Source of the DNA: Clusia tigrina
Lineage: Eukaryota; Arthropoda; Insecta; Diptera; Clusiidae
NCBI GenBank assembly: GCA_920105625.2
Contig: CAKKTE020000278.1
Location: 930,001 to 994,000 of the forward strand
Direction: 5' to 3'
DNA: 64,000 nt
This document shows positions 22,097 to 34,439 of the stretch, piece by piece. Under the pieces are notes generated by a model, which was not told the origin of the DNA, ran no database searches, and saw nothing but the letters and a program-made list of their open reading frames with translations. Position 1 is the first letter of the stretch. Every line of letters begins with the position of its first letter. A program made the position numbers and the translations under genes.

Positions 22097-22254
22097 GGGT
22101 GGGGGAATGAGCAGTAGGTACTGAAGCTCGGAGAGAAAAATATTTTTTTTTTAGAAAGAAGCATTTTTGAGACCAAGCCCGGTGCAGGATTTAAACCTGC
22201 GACCATCTGAGTGTGAGTCTAACATACTTACCACTAGACCACAGAGGGTGGCTT
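22097..22254 (-). mobile_element. tRNA-derived SINE, copy 2 (complete head)
   Basis: On the minus strand it starts with a tRNA-like head: A box TGGTCTAGTGG (22231-22241) and B box GGTTTAAATCC (22187-22197) inside a perfect T-arm, GCAGG-TTTAAAT-CCTGC. These would form an internal RNA polymerase III promoter. The acceptor ends do not pair, so it is not a tRNA gene. The body (cttggtctc, agcttcagtacctactgctc, attcccccacc) is shared with copy 1. Confidence 0.65.
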
Positions 22255-22572
22255 CTATAATATAAAAAGTTGTTTCACCATGCAATCAATTGTAAATATA
22301 TTTTTTATATTTGGGACTTATGTATGCTTATTTTAAATGTATAATAAACAATATTTGATCTTTTGCTGGAACTAATAAAATATTGAGAGTTGTTAACTCT
22401 CGTCCAAATATTGCACATTTATGTTGGTGTCTTTGATATCAGCCTTGTATGTAATGTAAAATATGGAGTTCCGGCAGTTTCTATCATTTCATATACCAGA
22501 TATTTCTACTGCCTCTTTTCTCCTAACCCCACGTAGACTGGACAATATTTTAACTGGTTTTTGTGCTTTCAG
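22255..22572 (+). other. Intron end upstream of host exon
   Basis: No ORF or repeat recognised. It ends in a strong splice acceptor (ggtttttgtgctttcag, AG at 22571-22572), so it is probably the 3' end of an intron whose 5' exon lies to the left, perhaps beyond the window. Confidence 0.5.
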
Positions 22573-22881
22573 AATTTCGTTCGGGTTTTCATTGTGATTT
22601 GCTCAGTATGGAAATGCAAACATCGCCTTTAAGTCATAATCTAACCACAACAACACTACCATCCGTGATGCCACAACATCATCATACCAACAGTATCATT
22701 CTTGGTCATAACAATCATCATCATATGCAACATTTGCACCACCATCAATTAGGATCGCATTCGTTACCGAATAATACTCATATGCAACCGTCCCACCAGC
22801 ATTCGCATCTGCAACTAAATCAGCAGCAACAGCAGCAACATATACAATACTCTTCAACACAAAACGACGAAAAGTCCAAAG
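22573..22881 (+). CDS. Host gene exon a (His/Gln-rich protein segment)
   Basis: A 309-nt exon between acceptor cag (22570-22572) and donor g|gtacaa (22882). The frame stays open across the exon. It reads, after the acceptor, FRSGFHCDLLSMEMQTSPLS, then a region rich in His, Gln and Asn (HHHMQHLHHHQ, LQLNQQQQQQ), ending QNDEKSK plus one base. Both boundaries are phase 1, and the next exon joins in frame. Low-complexity His/Gln tracts are common in insect transcription regulators, but no folded domain is visible. The first in-exon ATG is at about 22608; whether translation starts there or in an upstream exon is unknown. I do not recognise the gene. Confidence 0.65.
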
Positions 22882-24719
22882 GTACAATTAAGTGTTTCAA
22901 GAACTCATTATTTTTCCCGAAACCTGTTAAAACGTTAGAGCATAAACATGGGGAATGAAGTTTTATATTTGCGATTACCAACTTATAATAATAAATGTTA
23001 TCCTTATAGGGCCGGATGACTTCTATGTGTAGTTGGGAGTTGCGGCTAAAATGTTACCCCCACTATGATTACGCAGATTCATAATTTAATAATGTGCCAG
23101 TATACCAAACATCTTATATAAATATTCCATAAACATCGAGTTATGCAAATACATTAAAAGTTGGCGTGCCATTTTAGTTAGCCCACCGATGTTTTGTTTG
23201 TCGTTTTATTCTGGCAACGTATCTATTTTATGTATTTTCATCGATGCGCATTATACAAGGAGCCCAATGATATATATAGATCAATTATGGAGGTGGCGTA
23301 TACGTGTACTGCACTTTTTTATGTATACTATTACCGAGCCAACGTATATTACTATCAAAGTGTATTCATATATCATCAGTGGGAGAATAGCTGGAGTAAT
23401 TGTAATTGGGGTCCCGAAAGTTTATTATATGGAAACTAAATGTGTCCTTTATATTGACCCTATTTTTTCATATCCGTTTATAGTGTCAATATATTACTTC
23501 ACACTAAATGTCCCCCATAACTTTTCTATAGATCACACATTTTGCAAAGAACTATATCATCAATTGTAGTGAAGCTATACACATTTAATAATAGATATCT
23601 GCAGATCTATATATCGGCCGAAAGCGCGGTCCTTGTCCGATTGGATATCTATTTGGTTCTGTCTTAAAATTCAGGCTATGCTTTACAAACTTTAATTAAG
23701 ATATCTCTGGCAAAAAGTTGCCCGCAGACGGAGAGACGGACAAAAACAAACCAAGTGCTTTTGATCATTAACACATATAAATACGTCCATACCTGTCATG
23801 CCTCTTATTGAAGTTACAAAACAGCCCAACCGCGATTCTGATTATGTAGGAGTAGTACATAAAATTGGATCAGAAACTATGATGTAGACGGAATCTATGT
23901 GCCGTGCCGGTGTATTTCGATGCTTAGCTGTCAAATATGTCAATATCAGATACTAGGAATACGACTAACCTTGTACATTAGTAGTAGCGCACCTGTAAAA
24001 TTCATATACATTCAAAGTAGTAGTGTGAAGTCTATATATTATATATATATTTATTGAAAAACGTGGTTCCTATTTGATGTATGAAGCCTCTAGTAATTGC
24101 TCCCACGTATCTGAATTTTAGTGCACTGAAGTCGTTTAGGGCACTTAAAATCGGGGATAATGTGGAAATAGAAATTTAAAAAAAATCTGGCCTTCATTGC
24201 GCCCCTTTTAAGTTCTCTAAAGTATATAAAAGTAATTTATATTTTTTTAAATTTGTAATTCACCTAAGAAAACTACAAATTTGACACCAGCTTCTTCCAT
24301 AGTTCCGTTTAAAACTAACTGTTAAAATGAGAGTTGATTAGACTTTCATTCGCTTGCTTGAGATAAATAATCCTAGCGACCTTGAACAAGCCATAGATTT
24401 CACTTTTTCACGCAGCAACGGAAGACTTCAATTGACAATTCGCAGAGAATTATACATCTGAAATAAATAAAAACACTTTAATTCTGGTACATTCGAATAT
24501 ATCGAAGTTTGCGACAGAGTTTGTCAACAATTTTTCCGATATGCGCTCAACAGGATAGATAAATAAAAGTCAAGGATTTTAATTAATTATGTGATGAACT
24601 CTTTCCTACTAAAAAGAAAGCATATTAAGTATTACTTACATTACATATAAAAATTAGTTAAAGTACCAGCAGGGCAATTATCCGATTTAACATAGACGCA
24701 GAAAAAAGTCTAAAGGCGT
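22882..24719 (+). other. Intron sequence, first part
   Basis: Between exons a and b. No conserved coding signal; an ORF at 23189-23569 has AT-driven composition and no family resemblance. A stretch near 23700-23760 (cccgcagacggagagacgg) resembles dispersed repeats seen in fly intergenic DNA but is not classified. Confidence 0.4.
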
Positions 24720-25140
24720 TTAATCCACTGATCTTGGCAGCCATCGACACTGACGAATCTCGAAATAACTCAAGCCGGAAACACACGAATTTGTACAGCT
24801 GTGTGATTCATTGCACCGTCATGTTGGAACCACATATCGCCTAAATTGATACCATGCAATTTGGCCCAAAAAAGTATGTAGTCGATTAGTACCGTTTACC
24901 GTCGACGGTCACCGCCTGTTCTCTTTTATTTGATTGGAAGATATACGGTCTCTGGTGAAGGTCGGAAAGGCGAAGGACTTGTGAACGGTGCAAAATTTAC
25001 TGTAGTCGCACAAACGTTTGGGGCGGCGACTTACACGCATTATTTGATCACCACCCGAACCAGTTTCCATCAATTTAGCTATCAATCGTTGAATCGTGGT
25101 CTTGTTTGGAGAACATTCCGTCAAGAACTGCGTGCAGAGT
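24720..25140 (-). pseudogene. Tc1/mariner-superfamily transposase relic
   Basis: Minus-strand text from the right: SPNKTTIQRLIAKLMETGS (second helix-turn-helix), RRPKRL, a decayed part, then FWAKLHGINLGDMWFQHDGA and MNHTA (second catalytic Asp block, usually FQQDGATCHTA), and ISRFVSVDG. The middle third with the first catalytic Asp and everything after the second block are missing. It lies in the intron between exons a and b. Confidence 0.6.
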
Positions 25141-27512
25141 TTGTATGGTGACCATTGGAGAATACAAACGTCGGAGAATGACAGTTACACCACAATTCGA
25201 TTCCGAAGTATACGCGTGACAGTTGAAAGACGATTTTTATTCCTGTGTTTTATTTATTTATAACATTTTAACATGAGCATAATACGAGTATAATCATAAC
25301 GGCATGTAAATAAAAATGAAAACTACACCGAAACATCAACTTTGTAAATCGATACGAACATTTTTCGAGTTTCGTAAAGCTTCCACCTTCTCTTTAGAGC
25401 ATTACTAACGAAGTTTAGCTGTTCTTAGAACGCATCAGAACCATACTCGAAACCTTATTCGAACACCATTTTTTTTTTATGATTTGCGAGATTTTGCTTT
25501 CGTTTATACCATATGTGAGAATGTTCATCGTATGAATTATTGTTCAATTGAAAATTGATGGGCTTGAAAAGTTTTCCCCAACCATCATTAGATTAAAGAT
25601 GCATACATATTTCTTTAAAGGTTATAATTTATCGTTAAATAGTACGTTAACAACCTTATTAACTATGTTATATCCCGAAAACTCTTCTTTTTGTTTTTCT
25701 GGAATAGCTTTTATTAAACGATACGAGACAAAATATGAATGATATTTGTTGAACCATTCGGTTTCCCCAACTAGTATCTGGCATAAGCTGCATTTCTTAT
25801 GATGCGCATTCAATGAAGAAAGTGAAAAAATAGCTGAGACTTTCGCTTTTTCCCAATTATTGTTAGGAAGAGTATTTCAACACCAAATTTTTCCACTGGA
25901 AAAGCGCAGCTCTGATCAACTGACATCAGTGGAATATAGAATTTCATTAAAGCTGATGCTTCATTTGGGATGTTTCCACTTCCAATTATTATACGAATTT
26001 ATGAATATTACTCGTATGATATAAATTCGACACCGTAAATATATTGTTTTTAGACACAATATAATAATTGCCTAAAAATTCTGTAATGTTATCCTTCTGC
26101 CTTGTACAACTACAACAACTACATTATTTATTTTTATGTGGAAATGTGCTTGAGGACTCCGCTTGAGCAACGTTCTGAAAGTTCTTTTAGAAAATCAATG
26201 TTCTTGTTGACATACTTTCAGAATATTTTATCGTAAAATTGTCATCAACGATTAAGCTCTGTTGGCGAATCCAGAAATAATTGAAGAGGGAACATTATAC
26301 GAGTATCATTAAAAAATTTGTTGGATACATTTGAATTTTGTGAAGATTTTAAAAAACATTCTTCTACCTAGGTAAACAATAACCTATAATGAATACATAC
26401 CATTTGGAAGCAAAGGCTGTGCATGACTTCTTGCATTGTGCATACCAGAGTTTAACAACAGAATGAAATATTCTTCTGATCAGCAACTACATTGGATGCA
26501 CTGTATGTGCTCGCTTATTGCATTTACATTTCGACAGAAATGTAAATGTTACAAAAGTTTACCATTTTCTTCCGCATGTTGTTGCTTGTGAATAAATAGG
26601 AAGTAAACAAATAAGCAAAGTTTATAGTCTGTTATACCGACTATTTGAACCACACTACCGTCAGTTTTATATCTTAATAACTTTTAAATTATTGAATCAG
26701 ATTTAAATTTATATCCAAATTCATATAAAGATCAGAACAAATTCATATAAAAAACTCACAAAAAATAGGCGTGTTTCAAACTAACTCAATTTTTAAAATT
26801 GTGCGGTTAAACAAAACAATCAAACAGAAAAAGAGTGAGTTTATTCTACGATTTTGAGCAAACTGTGCTAAGCTCATATGCTCTTTGAATAATACAGGCA
26901 ATACGCCGAAACGCTATTATTCTATACAGTTACTCACATCTTTTGAGCCCCATTCAAAAAAATTTAGAATTTCAGCTCAATATCTGTTTTCGTTCTTGAG
27001 CTATACAATACATGAGTAAAGCCAAACGAATAGACGAATATGGTCAAATATATATACATATGTCGGCAATGCCTCCATGTGCCTTCTATAACATTGTCCA
27101 AATGGAATGAATATATATTACAAATAGCATATATTATAATGCAAACAGCCGAATTTTGTATAAAGAAAAAGCGTCTGGGCACTGCAACAAGTGGTTCGAA
27201 AAACATGCAGATGTGCCAGTCATGTAACCTACAGCTCTACAGCCCATTGACTTCCTCCACTCACAGTTTTTTCTAGATAATTCTCTGTGCACGAGTATAT
27301 ACTCGTATAAAAAGGAAATAAAACAGTTATTAATTATTGGATAATATTCGTTGATCGCCCAGATGCTTATTGATTGATTATTGACTGAGACTTTACAGAT
27401 TTTACTTAATCTATTTGGTACTGAGTTGTAAATATTCTATTTTCCTCCTCACTTTATATTTCACAAATATTTTGTTTTATAAGTTTCTCCTCTCATTATT
27501 AATGACTTTTAG
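25141..27512 (+). other. Intron sequence, second part
   Basis: AT-rich. No gene, repeat family or RNA motif that I can support. Ends in the acceptor aatgacttttag (AG at 27511-27512). Confidence 0.4.
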
Positions 27513-27665
27513 TACTCAAACTGGAAGAATATTGTAGCAGCAATGGAACTGCGTTATCAACTAACTCCGTGACATCAATAGTCGCAGTAACTGGGACGAA
27601 TTTTATGCCACAAAATGCGGTGGAGTGGATGACTGCCATGAATGAATCCCAAAATAATAATGCTG
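27513..27665 (+). CDS. Host gene exon b
   Basis: A 153-nt exon from acceptor tttttag to donor g|gtaggt. With the one base left from exon a it reads VLKLEEYCSSNGTALSTNSV, then TSIVAVTGTNFMPQNAVEWM and TAMNESQNNNA plus one base, open throughout. Phase 1 at both ends, length divisible by three. The composition (Ser/Thr/Asn-rich, no repeats) and correct frame joining to exons a and c support a real exon. No known domain recognised. Confidence 0.65.
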
Positions 27666-28045
27666 GTAGGTTACATGAAATACACTCTTTTTTATTAAGA
27701 CGGTTGCTCTAAATGTTCTAATCGAAATATAGAATTGCTTTATGTGTAACTTCAATATAATGTTGAATGGCTACAGTCGAAGATCCATCCGGTTTATAAA
27801 CAGCACCAGCAATGATGCTACAAATTGACGCCTTGGTCATCAAATATCTGCATTATTCTTTTAAATCGCCTACTAACATTTAAATTACAATGGATTCTGC
27901 CAATAAATATAATGATTAACACTGCTCCATACAAAGTTTAATAATTTCTCGCAATCATTTTCATTAGAAATATTATTTTTAATAACTCAAATGCCGTTTC
28001 GCAAAATGTGTATATATAATCACACCAAAATATATATACACACAC

Positions 28046-28113
<68 letters not shown>

Positions 28114-28391
28114 ACTAGTTCTCTCTCTGTTAAAATCAACTCGGCGAACTCTTTCCAGTGTAAATATGATCTTGGCATACGACGTAATGGCAAAGTAATG
28201 TGTAATCAGATTTTGTTAGTAGTTTCAGAATGCGGTTGGATCAAGATGTAGAATAAGAATGATGAATTAATTAGAAATACAATATTTTAACTTTGAGATA
28301 GCGATCGCGAGAACTTTTAGAATGATCTGTATGTATGTATATAATGCCAATATAAAGGCCAACTAATTTCGTATGTAAAAATTCTTTTCAG
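27666..28391 (+). other. Intron between exons b and c
   Basis: 726 bp with consensus ends (gtaggt to attcttttcag) containing a CA/TA microsatellite. Nothing else recognised. Confidence 0.5.
28039..28110. repeat. (CA)n(TA)n microsatellite
   Basis: A short CA run followed by about 31 TA units (28049-28110), inside the intron between exons b and c. Confidence 0.95.
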
Positions 28392-28430
28392 AAGATTCGC
28401 ATAGTTCTCAAGGAAGTATTTCTGGCGATG
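28392..28430 (+). CDS. Host gene exon c (39-nt microexon)
   Basis: Acceptor attcttttcag and a strong donor gtaagt (28431) flank 39 nt. Joined to exon b it reads EDSHSSQGSISGD plus one base, again phase 1 on both sides. The next exon is not visible in this window. Because all three exons are symmetric phase 1-1, each could be skipped without breaking the frame. Confidence 0.6.
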
Positions 28431-28627
28431 GTAAGTAGTGGTGTTTCAAATTTCTTTTAATCATTTGAATAAATGTAATTTATTTTGCCTATGAAGAGGG
28501 CCGACCATTTCTTGGATAGTGTGGTTCGATGGCACTATTATAACTATTCTATTCTTAATTTATTATATTTTTTATAACAACTGAAATCAAAATACACAAT
28601 AATGTACTGTAATGTAATGTTAAGGGT
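28431..28627 (+). other. Start of next host intron
   Basis: Begins with donor gtaagtagtg. No feature before the non-LTR fragment at 28628. Confidence 0.5.
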
Positions 28628-28880
28628 TGTGCCATCACCCTTAGGCACTGCGACTACAGAGATCTATTGTTTAGTAATTACTTCAAGCCGTCATATCCGA
28701 GAAAATGTTTGCCGAGGTGCCTCACTCTTTTTCGTGCAAGGGCCGGGCAACTGGCGATTAGATGCCCCGTAGACTCATCTTCTAGGCAAAATGTAAATAA
28801 TTTGGTATCAGCGAGACCCTTTCTGTGCAGGTGCTTATTCCAGTGAAAATGACCCATTAACGAAATGCACATTAGTTGCC
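28628..28880 (-). pseudogene. Non-LTR element C-terminal zinc-like segment
   Basis: A minus-strand 64-codon ORF reads MGHFHWNKHLHRKGLADTKL, then FCLEDESTGHLIASCPALAR and KRVRHLG. This is the C..E..H..C region following RNase H in I/R1/Jockey-like ORF2 proteins (usual form TGHCRLRKHLHRMGL). Only this end is present. Confidence 0.6.
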
Positions 28881-29889
28881 AGACTAATTAGAAAACGCTT
28901 TAGTCAGTAACAGGATTGATTCCAATTCAAACTTAGGAGTTAATTTTTTAACACTATATTTATATTTTGTCTTGGGCTGGAAAACCACAACAGTGAATTC
29001 GAATGCCATAACGGGGCTATCTAAAAAATTATAATATTTGTAATTTTTAATTATTGAAACTGAAAGAAACTGCTTGGTGCGCTAATGATTTTCTTGTATC
29101 GAGGCCTTTTATTCAGGGTAACCAGCCCTGCAGATGAGTATCAATCTACTTGTAAAATAGCATTACATACCTATACTCCGTACTCCGTATACTCCGCTTG
29201 GCGTTTAGCTAAAGTCTTCTTGTTGCGAGATCGTGGTTTAGTTTACAATTTTTCCGCACATGTGCAGTAAAAAGACAACAACAGCTACCAAAAGCAAACG
29301 ACAGTTATGTTGCGTCTTTATATGCAACAAGAAAACGAAACCTGCCGATTTATTCGTTTTCTGCCAATTCGGTATGCCAGTATAAGGTTTAGAGGCAGTG
29401 TTTAGTGGGTATCTGGTTTCTTTTATATCATTTTCATTACAAAAGCTATTTTTAAACATTGCTCAGATCGGTCTGTATGCAAAAAGTAATATTAGTTTGT
29501 ATTGATAATTTAATGGACGTATGAATCTAAAATATGTTCAAATATATGTACATACTCGTATATGTATATTTGTACATATGTATCCACAGAGTGGCTCAAT
29601 GCAGCACTGAATCATTGATACATTTTCTTACAGATTAGCATGTGCAACAGAAGCTTAAATTTTTTTCTTGAGTCTAATGCATTAATGATAGAATACAAGA
29701 TTTGAGCACCAGATTTACGACATTGGCGTTTTATTTTCATTGGGAGGCGTATATTCTGTTTCATGATGTATTTTAAAACGTAAGTTTAGTGAGGACCAAA
29801 CAGAGATTTAAAACTATAAATCTTATTATATTTGTGTTATTGACATCTATTAATTCTTATTAGATAAGTTACCGGCATGTTCATTAAAC
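28881..29889. other. Nothing recognised
   Basis: AT-rich non-coding DNA, probably intron. The ORFs at 29085-29270 (+) and 29238-29459 (-) have no family resemblance. Confidence 0.4.
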
Positions 29890-31090
29890 CTAATATAATG
29901 TAGGTTACGTTACGTTGCGAAGGCGTGAGCGGATCCGGTATCCGCACTTCCACTCGGAGACATCTATGTTCATTGTGACTGCTTTCAAAAATGAAAAGAG
30001 GAGGCATACTCGTCCTTAGCCTCGATTACCATCCCTATTAAACCATTTGGTTTTCCAGATGAAAGTGAGGAGATCCGATAAGTCCACCTGCGCTATCTCT
30101 GTCAAGCTTGTGAAGGGCGCGACCCCAGTCGTTGAGGTCGTTTCAACTATAGTCCTGGACATTGACATACAAAGTGATGAATCGATTCTATCTGTTCTTC
30201 ATCATGGCAACTCCTGCATAGCCTGCTCGGGGAATACGCCAACGTTGAAGCATTGGTACGATAGCACAATACCCGGTAATGACCCCCGTAAGCACCCTCA
30301 CTGCAGGTGTGTGCAGCCATAAGGAACCTTCGTTCTCTTCATGTCTAACCTAGGCCATTAGGCCCATAAGACGATTAGTCCATAAGTTGTTTGTCACCGC
30401 AATAGTGAATTCATCTATGCTCCTAAGCAGTTCACATATCGGGATTTGTAAAGAGGTATCTGCTTCGTTAATGTCCATTTCTGAGAGCTCCTTCTGGCCA
30501 TCTCGTCCGCTAATTCATGCCCTTCTATATTGTTATGTCCAGGAACCCATCAAAGTGAGACCTTGTGGGGCCAATGTTCAGTAGTGAGGTACGACATTTC
30601 ATTACCATCTTCGACTTAATTGTCTTGGATTCAATTGCCTTAAGCGCTGCCTGACTATCCACACTGATAGTGATATTCGAGGGCTGCATGCGTCAGGCAG
30701 CCGATATGACTGTCTTGCCTGCAAGCCTTCCGAGAAGACACCCGCCCCCGTTCCACTTTCTTTCTTTGAGCCATCAGTGTAGATGATAATGTCAGAATTA
30801 CCCCTTACAGAGCTTGACTCCCAGTCTTCCCTGGTTGGATAGGGAGTTGGAATTCTAGCTGTAAGGTCGATAGTGCGCTACTTACAGCCCCTGAAATTCC
30901 CAGGCTAGCAAGTCTTTATACTTTTCCAATAGGATTTTGATTACATTTTTTCCCAACGCCTTCCACCAGAGGATGGACCCGTAGGTGATAATTGGTCTAA
31001 TGATTGTGGTGTTCATCCAATACTAAATGTACGGTGACAATCCCGATATTTTGACAAAGATCCTTTTACAGGTATAGTATGCAACCAAAC
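29890..31090 (-). pseudogene. Non-LTR retrotransposon ORF2 end with RNase H
   Basis: Minus-strand text from the right: ITYGSILWWKALGKNV (RT thumb, about 30950-31000); IIIYTDGSKKESGTGAGVFS (RNase H first Asp, about 30745-30800); ISVDSQAALKAIESKTIKSK (about 30640-30680); after a frame break, VPGHNNIEGHELADEMARRS (last catalytic motif, about 30480-30550); then decayed C-terminal text (VLTGVITGYCA). RNase H after RT is found in I, R1 and LOA-like clades. Stops and frame breaks make it a relic. Its GC content is higher than the flanks. Confidence 0.75.
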
Positions 31091-31734
31091 CCTTCCCTAA
31101 TGTAAAAATATATAATTTGATGCAATTGAGTTAATCTTTTTGATGTCGAAGAAATATATTGAAACAAGTTTGATGTAGTCAAGAATTATAAATTGCATAC
31201 ATACAAGGAATAATAGTTTCAGCTATTTCGCATTAACCCCAAAAGAATAATGTGGTCTATCATTCTTGTTTTTAATAACAAAAACAAAACTGCCGATGTG
31301 GTACTGAGCGCATAGTATCAGGTTTACACTATTCACTACACTTACTTCTACAACTAGCAATATACTAAAGATAGAATAACGAATACAGATATTTTTTATA
31401 TACAATTGTGTGGAAAGAGATACTATTAACTAACTATTTTATTCATATAAGCAGGTTTGATATTATGCTCACTTCGGAAATCCATCTAATCGCAAAAAAT
31501 AATTTTAAAGTTTAATTAATTACAAATAATTTTTTATTTTTTAAATAAAATTTTGGTGTCTATTTAAATGTTCCGATATTTCGGTTTTCTCCTGTTACCA
31601 TCTTGGAAAAAACATTTTAAATTATAATTAAATTTCATCTGGAGGTCGACAATCGATTAACAACAAATAATTTTAAAGCTTAAAACTACTTTTAAAGTAA
31701 ATGGATACCACTTCTATGATACAAACTCTCCACA
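31091..31734. other. Nothing recognised
   Basis: AT-rich interval without coding or repeat signal that I can support. Confidence 0.4.
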
Positions 31735-33610
31735 CGATAAAGCATACCGTGGCTCTGGGTCATTATTAAACTCTATCCCCTAATCGAAGATCAATGCAAA
31801 AACTTTCTCCAAGATACATGGATATGTATTGAAGAGATGGTAGCCAACATAACAATTTCCGCAATATACTGTCCTCCAAAGTTTAAAATAACTTCTCAAC
31901 AATTCAATGACTTCTTTAATAACTTTGGATAAAGATTGCTTGGTGCGGAAGCGTACAACGCCAAACACATACACTGGAGTTCAATTCTTATTACACTAAA
32001 AGGAAGGCAGCTCTTTGACGGAATATAGATTTTCTTCCATCTGGCAACATACATTCTGGCCGTCAACAGGCAATTTAACCAATCGATTAACAAACTGGTT
32101 GAAATTCAGAAGATATGTCAGTTTGCATATCCAGCTGAACGTAGAACCCTGAACGTAGTTGGCCGCAAGGCTACAAAAAGTCTGCAACAAAAACAATTTC
32201 CCGAATTTGGCTTGTCAGTGGAGTGAAAAAGCTCTCTCTTTTGACAACCTAAAAGCAAAATTTAGATGTCGACGCAACGCTGCAACTGTTTACCCAAATA
32301 CTTGGCACTGGAGCTAACCTCGCCAAGCCAGCTATTGAAAATACTTCTAATCGGTCTAAGAGAACATCAATTGACATTCAACGTGTGATAAGAGACCTCT
32401 GGATGTACGGCGAAACGACACCAGAAGATAAAAATTAAGGAGGTTAAATTCATTGTGAGGAAGGAAATAAGTAAAAAAAAGCTCCAGGTCCGACCTTATC
32501 ACAAACAAAACTTCCAAATATTGGAATTGTTCATTTTACGCATGCATTAATTACTTCCAAAAGTTTTGGAAATTGTCCGTTATTAGAATGATCAATAAAA
32601 CCAGGAAAGGATCCAATACAAATAGCGTATTATAGTCCAATAATCCTGTTTCTATGCAGTCTTCGAAAAACTACTTCTCCATAAGTTTTCGAGAGCAGCA
32701 CGGTACAATAGAGCCGATCGACAGAATATCTGCACTAATAAGAAACACTTTGAAGAATGCAACATATTGATATTTAATAAGGTATGTCATGAGCGTTTCA
32801 TCTACAAAATTCAAAACCACCTTCCCGAATATAGTAACATTTTGAAGTCCTACTTCTTTGATTGGAAAATTTAAGTCAAACATAAAACCTATATGACAGA
32901 CACCCACACAATCCTACCTGGGGTATTAGAGGAGACCACTTGGACCACTTTTATACCTTCTATACATAAGTGATTTACCAACAGATAACCAGCTGACTAC
33001 ATCTACTTTGTAGATATAAGTTTGATTTATATTCGCATAAATATTCTAGCATTCACAAAAACTAAAGGATCACATCAGATGTGTTGAAGAATGGCTACTA
33101 ATGTGGAGAATTAAGGTTAACGAGTCGAAAAAAGTTCACATAACGTTTACCTTAAGACACGAAACATGCCATCCCTGATATCTAAACGGTATAACGATAC
33201 CGCAAGCAAGCTATGTGAAATATATAATAATATAATTGCTAGACGTCGCATCTGACGAAAGCACATCGACAACCAAACAAACTACAATTAAGCTCAAGAC
33301 ACAAATACCCTCTATTGGCTCCTAAAGAACAGGTCAAAATTAAATAAAGTCCTTCTATGCAAAGTATTCATTAAACCCACTATGGGGCACAGCCAGAATT
33401 TGAAATAAATTATTGATTCGACGATAAATACTACGCACAATAACCAATGAGCCATGGTATGTGAAAAATGAAAGACCACATACGCAACTAAACTTTCCAA
33501 CTGTTCAAGAAGAAATATTTAATTTTAAAAGAGCCTACAAAATAAAATTCTACTCTCACCCAAATATTCTAGCTAAGGACTTGCACAAGGGAAACTTTAC
33601 GACTGAAGCT
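31735..33610 (+). pseudogene. Jockey-type non-LTR element, endonuclease to RT end
   Basis: Plus-strand text in three shifting frames: endonuclease (TISAIYCPPKFKITS, about 31850; GAEAYNAKHIHWSS near 31955, usual form GGDYNAKHT); linker; RT fingers (NKTSKYWNCSFYA, IKPGKDPIQIAYYSPI near 32600-32650, normally PGK..........YRPISLL); the palm with GPLLYLLYISDLPTDNQ (about 32940), where the F-A-D-D box has decayed to a stop; CVEEWLLMWRIKVNESK; and the C-terminal ITNEPWYV and HTQLNFPTVQEEI. Many stops. Closely related text to 20740-21511. Confidence 0.7.
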
Positions 33611-34439
33611 GGGCTATAAAAGCAGCAGCAACTGAGGGACTCGCTCTTTTTACATCATAGAGTAATATAGAGAGATAACTCTTCTTCTTCCAATGTCAGC
33701 TGATGAAATGATCCCATTTTTTCCTTATCCGTGTGAAACAAAAACAATGCAATATAAATCTGCCATACTTTGTTAAGGAAATTTATTTGGGACTAAATTT
33801 AGGGTACAATTGGGAGATGCGTTATGGAGAAATAAAATCGTATCTTAAATTTAAAAACAGTATAAATACTTTAAATTAAAAAGCAAATTTTTAAGTAAAA
33901 CTTTGTTTTTAATTACGTAAATAATAGTTACATTCGAATTATATTTATGTATATATTTATTTATTTATAGCAATTATTGTAATAAAGTCAATCTTGAATA
34001 CATTTTCAAAGCAGCATAAGCAAATAAGCTTTGTATAAACACCAGATCACCATATATTTTTTCTTTCTTATTTATTATACCCAACTATTTTTAGATTACT
34101 GCAAAGATTTACCAATGAAATAGTCGGAAAACTTTATGACTAGTTACGATATGTTAAACGATTAATATGTTACACATTCTGAGTTGATTTGCTACTTTTT
34201 ATTTATCATAATGGATTAAATAGATGAAAATAAGTCATATAAAAATATCAGAATGTATTTATGAGTCTACAATAAGCTCAATATAATTATTATATACAAT
34301 TTGCAAAATTTGTTCCATTAAATTATATCTAATTTCAGAATATATCAATAATGAAAGCACTATTCCACTTCTGATTTTAATTTATTTACGTTGATTTATG
34401 TAAATAAGTAGTAAAAATTATTAGCATCATATAAAGTCC
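33611..34439. other. Nothing recognised
   Basis: Very AT-rich. No ORF over 60 codons with a plausible product and no repeat structure seen. Confidence 0.4.

Noticed and set aside
22187..22254. tRNA gene on the minus strand
   Set aside because: A and B boxes and a good T-arm are present, but the two acceptor halves do not pair and the sequence continues into a body shared with 21549-21665. It is a SINE head.
23189..23569. 126-codon ORF in the first host intron
   Set aside because: Composition is what AT-rich random DNA gives, there is no homology that I recognise, and a second overlapping ORF of similar quality exists.
27991..28251. 86-codon ORF in the intron between exons b and c
   Set aside because: It is carried by the TA microsatellite.
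30047..30322. 91-codon plus-strand ORF
   Set aside because: It is antisense to the C-terminal part of a non-LTR element whose minus-strand frame has recognisable RNase H motifs.
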